From contig NZ_PNLV01000008.1 in assembly GCF_013823285.1 (NCBI RefSeq), positions 1 through 48,621 of the forward strand: a DNA stretch of 48,621 nt, given 5' to 3'. This document shows positions 8,790 to 16,910 of the stretch, one piece after another (the stretch's first letter is position 1; the number at the start of each line of letters is the position of its first letter). The notes under the pieces were generated by a model, which did no database searches, had not been told where the DNA came from, and worked only from the letters and a program-made list of their open reading frames with translations. This DNA is from Brevundimonas sp. (GTDB taxonomy: Bacteria > Pseudomonadota > Alphaproteobacteria > Caulobacterales > Caulobacteraceae). Made by a program: the position numbers and the translations under genes.

Positions 8790-10043
8790 ATGGCCGACGA
8801 GCGTGCACCAGGACTGACGCGGCGAAGCTGGCTGGCCGCCGCCGCGACCCTGCCTGCCGCCGCCGCCGCTGCGCCTGCGGTCGCGGGCGCTGTCGGGTCT
8901 GCGACCGCCCTGCCCGCCACCGATCAGTTCCCGGACATCCAGGGCGTCTATCTGGATGCCGGTTCCGTCCATCCCTTCAGCGTAGGCGCCCGGGAATCCG
9001 TTCGGCTCTATCTCGAATCCCGCGCCATGAACGGCGGCCCAGAAGGCTACGATTTCGCACCCCTGCGGCAGTCGGTGCTGGAACGGTTCGCAGGCCTCAT
9101 CAACGCCACGCCCGCCGAGGTGGCCTATGTCCAGAGCACGTCCGCCGGCGAGCAGCTGGCCGTCAGCGCCCTGGGCATTCCCGAAGTGGGCGGCCGCATC
9201 GTCACCGACGCGCTGCACTTCTTCGGGTCGTTCCATCTGTACGCCGAGCTGGAGCGTGCGGGCATGGAGGTGGTCATCCTGCCCATGCGCGAGAACCGCA
9301 TCCTGATGTCGGATATGGAGGCGGCGGTGAACGACCGCACGCGTCTGGTGGCCCTGTCAGCCGTCTCCACCATCAACGGCTTTCAGCATGACCTGAAGGC
9401 CGTGTGCGATCTGGCCCACGCCCATGGGGCCCATGTCTATGTGGATGCGGTCCACGCCATCGGCGCCGTGCCCTTCGACGTGCGGGCCACCGGCGTCGAT
9501 CTGGTGGCGTCGTCCAGCTACAAATGGCTGATGGGCGACATGGGGCTGGGCTTTCTCTACGCCCGGGCCGACCTGATTCCGCGGCTGCGCAGACCCCAGG
9601 CCGGCTATCAGCAGCTGGCCGCCTTCTCCAGCCACGCCTATCCCCATGATCCGCCCGGTCCGCGGATGTTCGAGACCCGTGCGCGGGACGACGCCTCGGG
9701 CCTGTTCGCCATGGGCACCTTCACCAACACCGGCCTGGCCCATCTGGACTGGTCGCTGGACTACATCCAGTCCCTGGGCGTGGAGACCATCCAGGCCTGG
9801 AGACAGCCGGCCATCGAACGGGCCCGCGCCGAATTGCCGCGCCTGGGCTTCGAGCCCATGACGCCCGAGGACAGCACCAGCCCGCTGGTCGCCTTCGCCT
9901 ACAAGGACGCCCGCCAGGCCTTCGGGGACCGGCTCCAGCGCGCGGGCGTGCGGGTCACCCTGGGCGCGCACCGGCTGCGCGTGTCTGCATCGGTCTTCAA
10001 CACGCCGGCCGATGTGGACCGTCTGGTGGAGGCGCTGGCTTGA
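8790..10043 (+). CDS. Tat-exported class V aminotransferase-fold PLP enzyme
   Basis: 417 residues from the ATG at 8790, behind GAGGAACAGG. The N-terminus has a twin-arginine signal (LTRRSWLAAAATLP) followed by an Ala-rich hydrophobic stretch, so the folded enzyme is predicted to be exported. The body is the class V (cysteine desulfurase/isopenicillin N epimerase-like) fold: YVDAVHAIG contains the Asp that contacts the pyridine nitrogen, and SSSYKW has the PLP lysine, K245. No mobile-loop Cys typical of desulfurases was seen. The reaction cannot be named. Exported PLP enzymes of this fold exist, PvdN of pseudomonads being the known case. The gene lies 25 bases after the M61-like gene and its TGA overlaps the next start, so the product probably acts on a residue released by the peptidases. 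Confidence 0.87.
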   Translation: MADERAPGLTRRSWLAAAATLPAAAAAAPAVAGAVGSATALPATDQFPDIQGVYLDAGSVHPFSVGARESVRLYLESRAMNGGPEGYDFAPLRQSVLERFAGLINATPAEVAYVQSTSAGEQLAVSALGIPEVGGRIVTDALHFFGSFHLYAELERAGMEVVILPMRENRILMSDMEAAVNDRTRLVALSAVSTINGFQHDLKAVCDLAHAHGAHVYVDAVHAIGAVPFDVRATGVDLVASSSYKWLMGDMGLGFLYARADLIPRLRRPQAGYQQLAAFSSHAYPHDPPGPRMFETRARDDASGLFAMGTFTNTGLAHLDWSLDYIQSLGVETIQAWRQPAIERARAELPRLGFEPMTPEDSTSPLVAFAYKDARQAFGDRLQRAGVRVTLGAHRLRVSASVFNTPADVDRLVEALA

Positions 10044-11005
10044 GCGACGCCCTGGTGGTCATGGACGCCGAGGCCGTGCGATCGCGATTGAGCATCGCCG
10101 CCTGCGTGCCCCTGATGCGCCAGGCCATGATCGAGCTTTCCGACGGCCGGGTCGGGCAGGCCCTGCGCAGCTTCCTGCCGGTGGGCGAAGGGCGCACCTT
10201 CGCGCTAATGCCGGCCGTGTGCGAGGCCGGGTTCGGCGCCAAGCTGGTCAGCGTCTATGGCGCGGCCGACCGCCCCGGTCGCCGACGGCATCAGGGTCTG
10301 GTCGTGCTGTTCGACACGGACGACGGACGTCCGGTCTTTGTGGGCGACGCCGAAGCGATCACCCGCGTCCGCACCGCCGCCGCCACGGCGGCGGCCACCG
10401 ACGCCCTGGCGCGGCCTGACACCCGGGTCCTGGCCCTGCTCGGAACGGGCACGCAGGCCGAGGCGCATCTGGAAGCCATCGCGGCCGTGCGACCGCTGAC
10501 GACTGTCCGGGTCTGGGGACGGGACCTCGCGAGCGTCACCGCCTTCGCCCGTCACATTCAAGAGCGCTTCGGTCTGGACGTCCTGCCCTGTGCGACGGCG
10601 GCCGAGGCCGTGGAGGGCGCTGATGTGGTCTGCACCCTCACCACCGCGTCCGAGCCCGTGCTGCAAGGCGCATGGATCGCGCCGGGAACCCACGTGAACC
10701 TTGTGGGCTCCAGCGGCCCCCATGCGGCCGAGGCGGACGCGGAACTCGTGGCGCGCAGCCTGTTCATCGCCGATCACCGCGACCATGTCCTGGCCCACGG
10801 CGGCGAGTTCCTCCGCGCCCGCGAGCAGGGCCGCGTGAGCGACGATCACGTGGCGGCCGAGATCGGCGAGGTCTTCTCGGGCCGACACCCCGGCCGTACC
10901 GACGCCGACCAGATCACGGTCTACAAGTCCCTGGGCCACGCCGCCCAGGATCTGGCCGCGGCCGCATGGCTGCTGTCCCATGAAAGGAAAACGCTCCATG
11001 GCTGA
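10040..11005 (+). CDS. Ornithine cyclodeaminase / mu-crystallin family protein (copy 1)
   Basis: 321 residues. The TTG at 10040 overlaps the previous stop and follows GTGGAGG at the right spacing, so translational coupling is likely; the ATG at 10061 is an alternative. The family covers ornithine cyclodeaminase, ketimine and pyrroline-carboxylate reductases and alanine dehydrogenase, all cytoplasmic and NAD(P)-linked. The substrate-side residues K68 (FGAKLVSVYG) and R111 (TRVRT) are visible, as is the dinucleotide loop LLGTGTQAEAH starting near 133. The C-terminal YKSLGHAAQDLAAA signature is also intact. A paralogue is encoded at 13779-14747 in the converging operon. Its place between an exported PLP enzyme and an amino acid permease suggests it reduces or cyclises an imported amino acid or its imine. 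The exact reaction is unknown. Confidence 0.87.
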   Translation: MSDALVVMDAEAVRSRLSIAACVPLMRQAMIELSDGRVGQALRSFLPVGEGRTFALMPAVCEAGFGAKLVSVYGAADRPGRRRHQGLVVLFDTDDGRPVFVGDAEAITRVRTAAATAAATDALARPDTRVLALLGTGTQAEAHLEAIAAVRPLTTVRVWGRDLASVTAFARHIQERFGLDVLPCATAAEAVEGADVVCTLTTASEPVLQGAWIAPGTHVNLVGSSGPHAAEADAELVARSLFIADHRDHVLAHGGEFLRAREQGRVSDDHVAAEIGEVFSGRHPGRTDADQITVYKSLGHAAQDLAAAAWLLSHERKTLHG

Positions 11006-12320
11006 TGCGCCGCATCTGAAACAGGGCGTAGGTCTGATCTCGGTCATCGCCCTGGGGCTGGGTCTGGCCGTCGGGGTCTCGATCTTCTCGGTCATCGCGC
11101 CCGCCACGGCCCTGGCCGGACCGGCCATGCTGCTGGCGGTGGCGCTGGCGGCGGTCCCGATGTTCATCATCGCGGTGACCTACGCCTTCATGGGATCGGC
11201 CCTGCCCACCGCCGGCGCGTCCTACGAGTGGCCGCGCCGGTTCCTGTCGCCCGCCACGGGCTTCATGATCGCCTGGCTGCGCATCGCCGGCAGCGTGGGC
11301 GCCATGCTGATCCTGGCGCTGGTGCTGACCCGCTATGTGTCGATGCTGGTCCCGGTCCCGACCAAGGCGACCATGCTGGGCGTGTTCGTCCTGATCTTCG
11401 GGCTCAACCTGTGGGGCGTGGCCATCGCCGCGCGGGTCCAGACCGTGCTGATGGCCGGCCTGATCGTTCTGTTCTTCGTGTTCGCCGGCTGGGGCGCGCC
11501 GTCGGTCCAGCCGGACTCCTTCACCCCCTTCATGTCCGAAGGCTGGGCGGGCGTGCTGGCCGCCACGCCGGTCCTGATCGGACTGTTCTTCGGCATCGAG
11601 GCCGCCACCGAGGTGGGCGACGAGGTCCGCAACAGCCGGCGCGCCATCCCCATCGGCGTGGCCGCCTCCATTGTCTCGGCCATGATCCTGTATCTGATGG
11701 TGGCCGCCGTCGCCCTCGGCGTGCTGGGGCCCCAGGCGCTGGCCGCCAGCGAAACCCCGGTGCTGGACGCCGCCGCCGTGTTCATGGGCGACGACCTCGC
11801 CCGGCCCGTCATCGTCCTCGCGGCGGTGCTCGCCATCGGCAAGTCCCTGAACGCCCTGGCCATGGTGTTCAGCCGCTATCTGTTCGCCATGGCCCGCGCG
11901 GGCGCCCTGCCTTCGCCCCTGGCCAGGGTTCATCCGCGCTTCCAGACGCCGCACATCGCCCTGGCCGTCGCTTTCGGCCTGTGCGTGCTGGGCCTGCTGG
12001 CGCCCATGAACCTGACGGCCCTGTTCCTGGCCGTGAACGTGCCGACACTGCTGAAGTACGGCGCCACCTGCCTGTCGGCCACACGCATCGCGCGCCACCA
12101 CCCCGAGATCCACGCCCAGGCCGCCTTCCGTCCCAGCCGACGCTTCGTCGCCATCTGGGGCTGGATGGGGGTCGTGGCCTCGTTCGTCGTGGTCCTGCTC
12201 GGCCTCACCGCCGACTGGCGGCCCTATGTGGCGCTCACGGTCTGGGGGCTGATCGGCGCCGCCTGGTACCTGGTGCGCGGCCGGTTCGGCGTCGGTCCCG
12301 TTTCCCGGAGCGCGTCATGA
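10998..12320 (+). CDS. APC-family amino acid permease
   Basis: 440 residues from the ATG at 10998, which follows AAAGGAAAA; an upstream in-frame ATG at 10980 is possible. The start overlaps the end of the cyclodeaminase-family gene. About twelve hydrophobic segments are visible. Helix 1 (VIALGLGLAVGVSIFSVIAP) carries the GxSIF-type bend typical of APC transporters, and the conserved GIEAATEVGDEVRN stretch lies at about 202-215. It is predicted to import an amino acid or small derivative across the inner membrane by proton symport or exchange. In context it would deliver the product of the secreted peptidases and the Tat-exported PLP enzyme to the cytoplasmic enzymes. The substrate cannot be deduced from sequence. 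Confidence 0.9.
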   Translation: MADAPHLKQGVGLISVIALGLGLAVGVSIFSVIAPATALAGPAMLLAVALAAVPMFIIAVTYAFMGSALPTAGASYEWPRRFLSPATGFMIAWLRIAGSVGAMLILALVLTRYVSMLVPVPTKATMLGVFVLIFGLNLWGVAIAARVQTVLMAGLIVLFFVFAGWGAPSVQPDSFTPFMSEGWAGVLAATPVLIGLFFGIEAATEVGDEVRNSRRAIPIGVAASIVSAMILYLMVAAVALGVLGPQALAASETPVLDAAAVFMGDDLARPVIVLAAVLAIGKSLNALAMVFSRYLFAMARAGALPSPLARVHPRFQTPHIALAVAFGLCVLGLLAPMNLTALFLAVNVPTLLKYGATCLSATRIARHHPEIHAQAAFRPSRRFVAIWGWMGVVASFVVVLLGLTADWRPYVALTVWGLIGAAWYLVRGRFGVGPVSRSAS

Positions 12321-13768
12321 TCCAGTCGATCCGAAGCCTCGCAGCCGGCCTCGCCGTCATGCTGACGCTCGCCGCGCCCGCCGCCGCCCAGGATGCCCGG
12401 AACCCCCGCTCAGTCGTCACCGCCCATGTGACGCAGCTTCAGGACGGGCCGGTCGCCTATCAGGCCGTCGTGGCCGAGACCATGGTCCGGTCCGAAGACG
12501 GCCGGGCCTCGGGAACGGTGGTCACCACCAGTTACATCCGGACCAACGTCGCGCCCGCCGGGCGACCGGTGCTGTTCATCTTCAACGGCGGCCCCGGCGC
12601 CTCCACCACGCCGCTGCATTTCGGCGCCTTCGGGCCCATGCGCCGTTTCGGCGAGGGCGATCATCAGTATCTGGCCATGAACCCGCACAGCCTGCTGGAT
12701 GCGGCGGATCTGGTGTTCATCGATCCGGTGGGCACGGGGTACAGCCGTCCCCACGACGACGGGGCCCCGTTCTGGACCCGCACGGGCGACGCGCGCTCCG
12801 TCGCCGACGTCATCCGCCAGTGGCTGGCCCGCCATGAGCGGACGGACTCGCCCCGCTACCTGCTGGGCCAGAGCTACGGCACCCTCCGCGCGGCGGAGAT
12901 CATGCGCGTGGCCCCGGATCTGGAGTTCGACGGCGTGCTGCTGTTCGCCCTCGTGCCCGGGGAACGCAGCGGCCCGCTCGCCCATGTGTCGTCCCTGCCC
13001 AGCTATGCGGCGGCCGCCTGGCATCATGGCCGCGCCGCCCGCGACGGCCGCACGGTCGAGCAGGTGTACGAAGACGCCGTGGTGTTCGCGCGCACGGATT
13101 ACATCGCGGCGCTGATCCAGGGCGCCGCCCTGCCCGACGCCGAGCGGGGCGCCATGGCCGGGCGGCTGTCGGCGATGACCGGCCTGCCCGCCGCCCTGAT
13201 CGCCGAGAACGACCTGCGCATCACCAACACCCTGTTCATGTTCAACCTTCTCGCTGATCAGGGCCTGCGCACCGGCCAGCTGGACGCGCGCGCCACGGCC
13301 CGGCTGGACGCCCCGGCCCAGCGCCCGCCCTATGACGACCCCGGCATGAACTACGGCCCCGAGGCCGTCGCGCGTCCGGCCGACCCCGAGGAGACGGTGT
13401 TCCGACCGGAAGACGGAGTGTCGGTGGTCGACGCCTACTATGCGGATGTGCTGGATTTCCGGGCCGACGACACCTATCAGGCTCTGAATCTGGAGGTGAA
13501 CAGCGCCTGGGACCACGAAGGCTTCATCGACGCCATTCCGCATCTGGCCGAGGCCATGGCGCGGGACCCCGACCTGCGGGTGTTCTGGTCGGCGGGATAC
13601 TACGACCTGTCCACCCCGGCCTATGGTGGGCGCTACACCCTGGATCAGGCGGGCATTCCCGCAGACCGGCTGACGGCGGCCTATTTCGCCTCGGGCCACT
13701 CGGTCTTCATCGAGGACACCAACCTCGAGGCCCTGGCGGACGCGGTGCGCGACTTCATGGCGGAGTAG
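12317..13768 (+). CDS. S10 serine carboxypeptidase, secreted (copy 1)
   Basis: 483 residues. The ATG overlaps the permease stop by four bases (ATGA). A Sec signal peptide (LAAGLAVMLTLAAPAAAQ) cleaves near residue 25. The carboxypeptidase Y-type alpha/beta-hydrolase core is complete: FIFNGGPGAS (oxyanion region), GQSYGT with the nucleophile S186, YYDLSTP with D430, and SGHSVF with H461. S10 enzymes remove C-terminal residues, often best at acidic pH; here the enzyme would act in the periplasm. It is last in the 7067-13768 operon. A paralogue is encoded at 20476-21963, next to the TonB receptor. The longer open frame reaching back to 11228 is an artefact of reading through the permease gene. 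Confidence 0.92.
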   Translation: MIQSIRSLAAGLAVMLTLAAPAAAQDARNPRSVVTAHVTQLQDGPVAYQAVVAETMVRSEDGRASGTVVTTSYIRTNVAPAGRPVLFIFNGGPGASTTPLHFGAFGPMRRFGEGDHQYLAMNPHSLLDAADLVFIDPVGTGYSRPHDDGAPFWTRTGDARSVADVIRQWLARHERTDSPRYLLGQSYGTLRAAEIMRVAPDLEFDGVLLFALVPGERSGPLAHVSSLPSYAAAAWHHGRAARDGRTVEQVYEDAVVFARTDYIAALIQGAALPDAERGAMAGRLSAMTGLPAALIAENDLRITNTLFMFNLLADQGLRTGQLDARATARLDAPAQRPPYDDPGMNYGPEAVARPADPEETVFRPEDGVSVVDAYYADVLDFRADDTYQALNLEVNSAWDHEGFIDAIPHLAEAMARDPDLRVFWSAGYYDLSTPAYGGRYTLDQAGIPADRLTAAYFASGHSVFIEDTNLEALADAVRDFMAE

Positions 13769-13780
13769 AGCGCGGCGCTC
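13768..13780. terminator. Dyad shared by two convergent gene ends
   Basis: GAGCGC and GCGCTC, separated by one base, form a 13-base dyad. It begins on the last base of the S10 stop codon and covers part of the stop codon of the convergent cyclodeaminase-family gene. The stem is short and lacks a T tract. It could help stop transcription from both sides but may be chance in GC-rich DNA. Confidence 0.2.
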
Positions 13781-14747
13781 AGAAGTCGATCTCGACGCCG
13801 CCACCGCGCTTGCGGGCCAGCGCCGCCAGCCAGGCCGCGCAGGCCAGATCCTGAACCACGTGGCCCAGAGACTTGTAGAGGGTGACCTCATCCGGGCGGG
13901 TGCGGCCCTTCAGGGTTGCGGCGAACACCTGCCCGATTTCGCCGACCACGTGATTGTCGTCGATCAGACCGGCCTGTTTCGCCGCCAGGAACTCGGCGCC
14001 CTGCGCCAGGACGCCGGGCGCATAATCGGCGATGAAGCGGCTGCGGGCCACAAGGTCCGGCGCGATCTCCACCGGCCCGGCGTAGCTGGAGCCCACGGCG
14101 TTGATGTGGGTCCCGTCGCTCACCCAGTCGGACAGGAGGATCGGCTCGAACGCCGCGGTCACGGTGCAGATGATATCGGCGTCGCGCACGGCTTCCCGGA
14201 CGTCGCCCACTGCCTCGATAGAGATTGCGTGCTCTTTCTGCAGGTCAGCGGCGAAGGCCCGGGCGCGCTCCGGGAGCCGGCCCCACACGCGGACCTCGGA
14301 CAGCGACCGCACGGCGGCCATGGCGGCCACGTGCGCCCGCGCCTGTTCCCCGTAGCCGAGCACCGCCAGCCGCGTCGCGTCCGGCCGGGCCAGCACGTCG
14401 GTCGCCGCCGCGCTGGCGCAGGCGGTGCGGATGCGCGTGACCTCCCCGGCATGCACCAGAGCCGCGGGCGCGCCGTCGGCAGGGTCGAACAGGGTGATGA
14501 CCCCCTGATGGGAGGGGCGCCCCTGCGCGAAATTCTCTGGATAGACGCTGACCAGCTTGGCCCCGAAGACCCCGGCCATGGCGCCGGGCATCACCCCGAA
14601 GGCGCGCCCCTCGGCCAGATGCAGCACGCTGCGCAGGGGCTGCAGGGTCTGGCCCGCTGACAGGGCGATCATGGCGTCGCGCACCAGGGGAATGCACGCC
14701 TCGACCGTCAGGTGGCCCCGAACGAATTCCTGATCCAGCAGCAGCAA
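13779..14747 (-). CDS. Ornithine cyclodeaminase / mu-crystallin family protein (copy 2)
   Basis: 322 residues. It aligns along its whole length with the copy at 10040-11005: VEACIPLVRDAMIALS near the start, FGAKLVSVYPE with the substrate lysine, TRIRTA, the dinucleotide loop LGYGEQARAH, HINAVGSS, and YKSLGHVVQDLACA at the end. It is a cytoplasmic NAD(P)-dependent enzyme acting on an amino acid, cyclic imine or ketimine. It is third in a minus-strand operon, 17 bases after the amidohydrolase. The two copies differ in the dinucleotide loop and in the NAVGSSYAGPVEIA region near the active site, so they may use different substrates or cofactors. Convergence with the other operon leaves only ten bases between the stops. 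Confidence 0.87.
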   Translation of the reverse strand: MLLLDQEFVRGHLTVEACIPLVRDAMIALSAGQTLQPLRSVLHLAEGRAFGVMPGAMAGVFGAKLVSVYPENFAQGRPSHQGVITLFDPADGAPAALVHAGEVTRIRTACASAAATDVLARPDATRLAVLGYGEQARAHVAAMAAVRSLSEVRVWGRLPERARAFAADLQKEHAISIEAVGDVREAVRDADIICTVTAAFEPILLSDWVSDGTHINAVGSSYAGPVEIAPDLVARSRFIADYAPGVLAQGAEFLAAKQAGLIDDNHVVGEIGQVFAATLKGRTRPDEVTLYKSLGHVVQDLACAAWLAALARKRGGGVEIDF

Positions 14748-14764
14748 GACAGCCTCCCGGCGCG

Positions 14765-16906
14765 TCAGTGGTGATGGTGATCCAGGCCCTGGGGCCCGAA
14801 CAGGATGGGCGGATCAGCGGCCTCGGCCTGTCCGCCGTCGGACGGCGTGCGCGGCGGCTGAATCTCGATCCCGTCCACGAACGGGCGGATGCCCAGCTCG
14901 GGGTAGATTTCACTGGGCAGATAGACGACCCCGTCCTTCATGACCATGCGGATCGCGCGGACGGCGTTGATGTCCCGGGTGGGGTCGCCGGGAACCAGAA
15001 AGAAGTCGGCCAGCATGCCGCGCGCGATGCGACCTAGCGACTGGTCGCGGCCCATGTAGCGTACAGGGGTCAGGGTCCCCGCCGTCAGCGCTTCGGCCGG
15101 GCTCAGGCCCGCCAGCACGTAGAGCTCCAGCTCCCTGTGAACCGTCAGCCCCAGAGTGTCGTCGGTGCCTGGCAGAAGCACGATGCCCGCGTCATGCAGG
15201 CGCGCGATGGTCTCGAGGATTGTCTGGAATCCGCCCCGATAGGCGGCATCCGCCTCCGGCGTGTCGATGTCCACGAAGGCGCGCCGGCGATAGCGTTGAT
15301 AGCCGATCGGCATGTGGTCGATGAAGGCCTCGGCCATGGCGGGAACCTGCCCGGCCCGACTCATCATCAAGGTTTCGAGGGTGACGGCGGTGACGTCCAG
15401 GGCCGCGTTCTGCGCCAGCATCAGGTCGATGGTCCGCTGCACCGGCGCGCTGGCCAGGTCCAGATCCGCGCCCCGCGCCATGGCGGTGAGACGCAGCGGT
15501 GTGCGGGAGTCTTCGCCCGGCTCAAGCAGCCAGCCCAGCATCAACTGGTTGATGTGCGAAATCTCGTCGTAGCCCGCCGCAAGCGCCTGGTCCGGCGTGA
15601 CGAAGGCCGGGATGTGTCCGGTGACGCCCAGCCCCAGCCGGTGCGCCTCGGCGGTCACCGGCCCGACCCACTCCGGATGCAGGGAGTTGTAGATCTTCAG
15701 CTGCCAGTAGCCGTGGTCGGCGTACCAGCGCACCGCCTCCAGCGCCTCGTCCAGGGTGTCGGCCAGGATGCCGGTGCGCACGGAGTGGGGACTGCGGCCT
15801 TCCAGCATGCCGTTGCGCACGATGCGCGGTCCCGGCAGCAGGCCCTGCTCGATCTGGTTGGTCAGGTCCAGCAGGCGCTCATTGTCGTTGCCCATGTCGC
15901 GGGTCGTGGTCACGCCCGCCGCCAGATAGAACAGGCCGCTCTGCAGCGAGTTGTGGGCGTGCATGTCGTGCAGTCCGGGGATCAGCGTCCCGCCTTCACC
16001 GTCGATCTCATAGGCGTCGTCGCGCGCCGGGCCGCCGCTCTCGGGCAGGATGGTGGTGATGCGGTCATCGAAAATCGTCACCTCGGACGGCGGCGACAGG
16101 GTCCCGGTCTCAGGATCGAAGATGCGCACATTGCGGATCCGCACCGGGGCGTCGAACCGGTGCGCCAGCCGGGTCTGCAGCTCGCGGATGCGTTCGCGTT
16201 CCAGCTCGGCGTGCAGGTCCCTGAGCGACGGCGCCGCGTGGGCCAGGTCCTCGCGGATGACGCCGCCCAGGTCGCCGATCAGGGCGCTCCGGTCGTCCAG
16301 CATCACATAGCCGGGCGCCAGGTTCAGCCCGGTCAGGCGATAGATGGTCCCCTCGACGCCGCTGTCGCCCACGGCCGCGCGCCGCACCTCGGTCAGGGTG
16401 ATGCGCCCCCCTGGCGCCACGTCCAGCGCACGCCCCGGCGCCGCACGCAGAATCCGCGCGTAGAGCGCAAGGCTCCACGGGCTGGCGTCATTGGCCACAT
16501 ACAGTACGGGCCCAGGCGCCGGGGCCTGGCCCGCGTCCGCCTGGCTGACCCAGCTGAGCTGCCCCTCCCCGCGCTCGAACCGTTCGTTGACCGCGCCGCC
16601 GAACAGCGAGGTTCCGTCGATGGTCCACAACACCGGAAAGCCGTCCCGATCCAGCTGGAGTCGCTCCCGATGTTTGGGTCCGCGCCCGTTGTTGTCCACG
16701 TGATAATCGATCTCGACCCTTCGTCCGCCCTGATCGACCGTCATCCAGCCGACGGACTCGCCCCCCGCAATCACCAGATACCGGACGGGTTCGGCCATGG
16801 CCGCGGTGGCCGACAGCAGAACACAGACGCTCCCCGCCATGGCCAGCAACCGCGACAACGCCATGCCCTGCCCGCGTATCCGTCCGCCCTGGCCCGATCG
16901 GGTCAT
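14765..16906 (-). CDS. Secreted amidohydrolase-superfamily metalloenzyme
   Basis: 713 residues from the ATG at 16906, behind AAGGATGAG and four bases after the aminotransferase stop. The ATG at 16864 is an alternative start with the same signal peptide (LLAMAGSVCVLLSATAAMA). About 230 residues of beta-rich sequence precede a TIM-barrel amidohydrolase domain from about residue 270. Metal-site motifs are GLHDMHAHN (H316 and H318), LKIYNS with a candidate bridging lysine, GHIP, ISHINQ and PGTDDT (Asp). The large N-terminal domain is unlike simple dipeptidases. The protein ends in HHHH. Related enzymes hydrolyse N-acyl or cyclic amides and Xaa-Pro dipeptides. In this locus it may release an amino acid from a modified or cyclic peptide in the periplasm. 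A longer in-frame start reaching 17155 overlaps the aminotransferase gene and is rejected. Confidence 0.85.
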   Translation of the reverse strand: MTRSGQGGRIRGQGMALSRLLAMAGSVCVLLSATAAMAEPVRYLVIAGGESVGWMTVDQGGRRVEIDYHVDNNGRGPKHRERLQLDRDGFPVLWTIDGTSLFGGAVNERFERGEGQLSWVSQADAGQAPAPGPVLYVANDASPWSLALYARILRAAPGRALDVAPGGRITLTEVRRAAVGDSGVEGTIYRLTGLNLAPGYVMLDDRSALIGDLGGVIREDLAHAAPSLRDLHAELERERIRELQTRLAHRFDAPVRIRNVRIFDPETGTLSPPSEVTIFDDRITTILPESGGPARDDAYEIDGEGGTLIPGLHDMHAHNSLQSGLFYLAAGVTTTRDMGNDNERLLDLTNQIEQGLLPGPRIVRNGMLEGRSPHSVRTGILADTLDEALEAVRWYADHGYWQLKIYNSLHPEWVGPVTAEAHRLGLGVTGHIPAFVTPDQALAAGYDEISHINQLMLGWLLEPGEDSRTPLRLTAMARGADLDLASAPVQRTIDLMLAQNAALDVTAVTLETLMMSRAGQVPAMAEAFIDHMPIGYQRYRRRAFVDIDTPEADAAYRGGFQTILETIARLHDAGIVLLPGTDDTLGLTVHRELELYVLAGLSPAEALTAGTLTPVRYMGRDQSLGRIARGMLADFFLVPGDPTRDINAVRAIRMVMKDGVVYLPSEIYPELGIRPFVDGIEIQPPRTPSDGGQAEAADPPILFGPQGLDHHHH

Positions 16907-16910
16907 CGTC

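Noticed and set aside
11228..12316. N-terminal extension of the S10 gene through the permease gene
   Set aside because: This part is permease DNA in another frame and reads as Arg/Gly/Pro-rich nonsense; the true start at 12317 gives a signal peptide and a four-base overlap.
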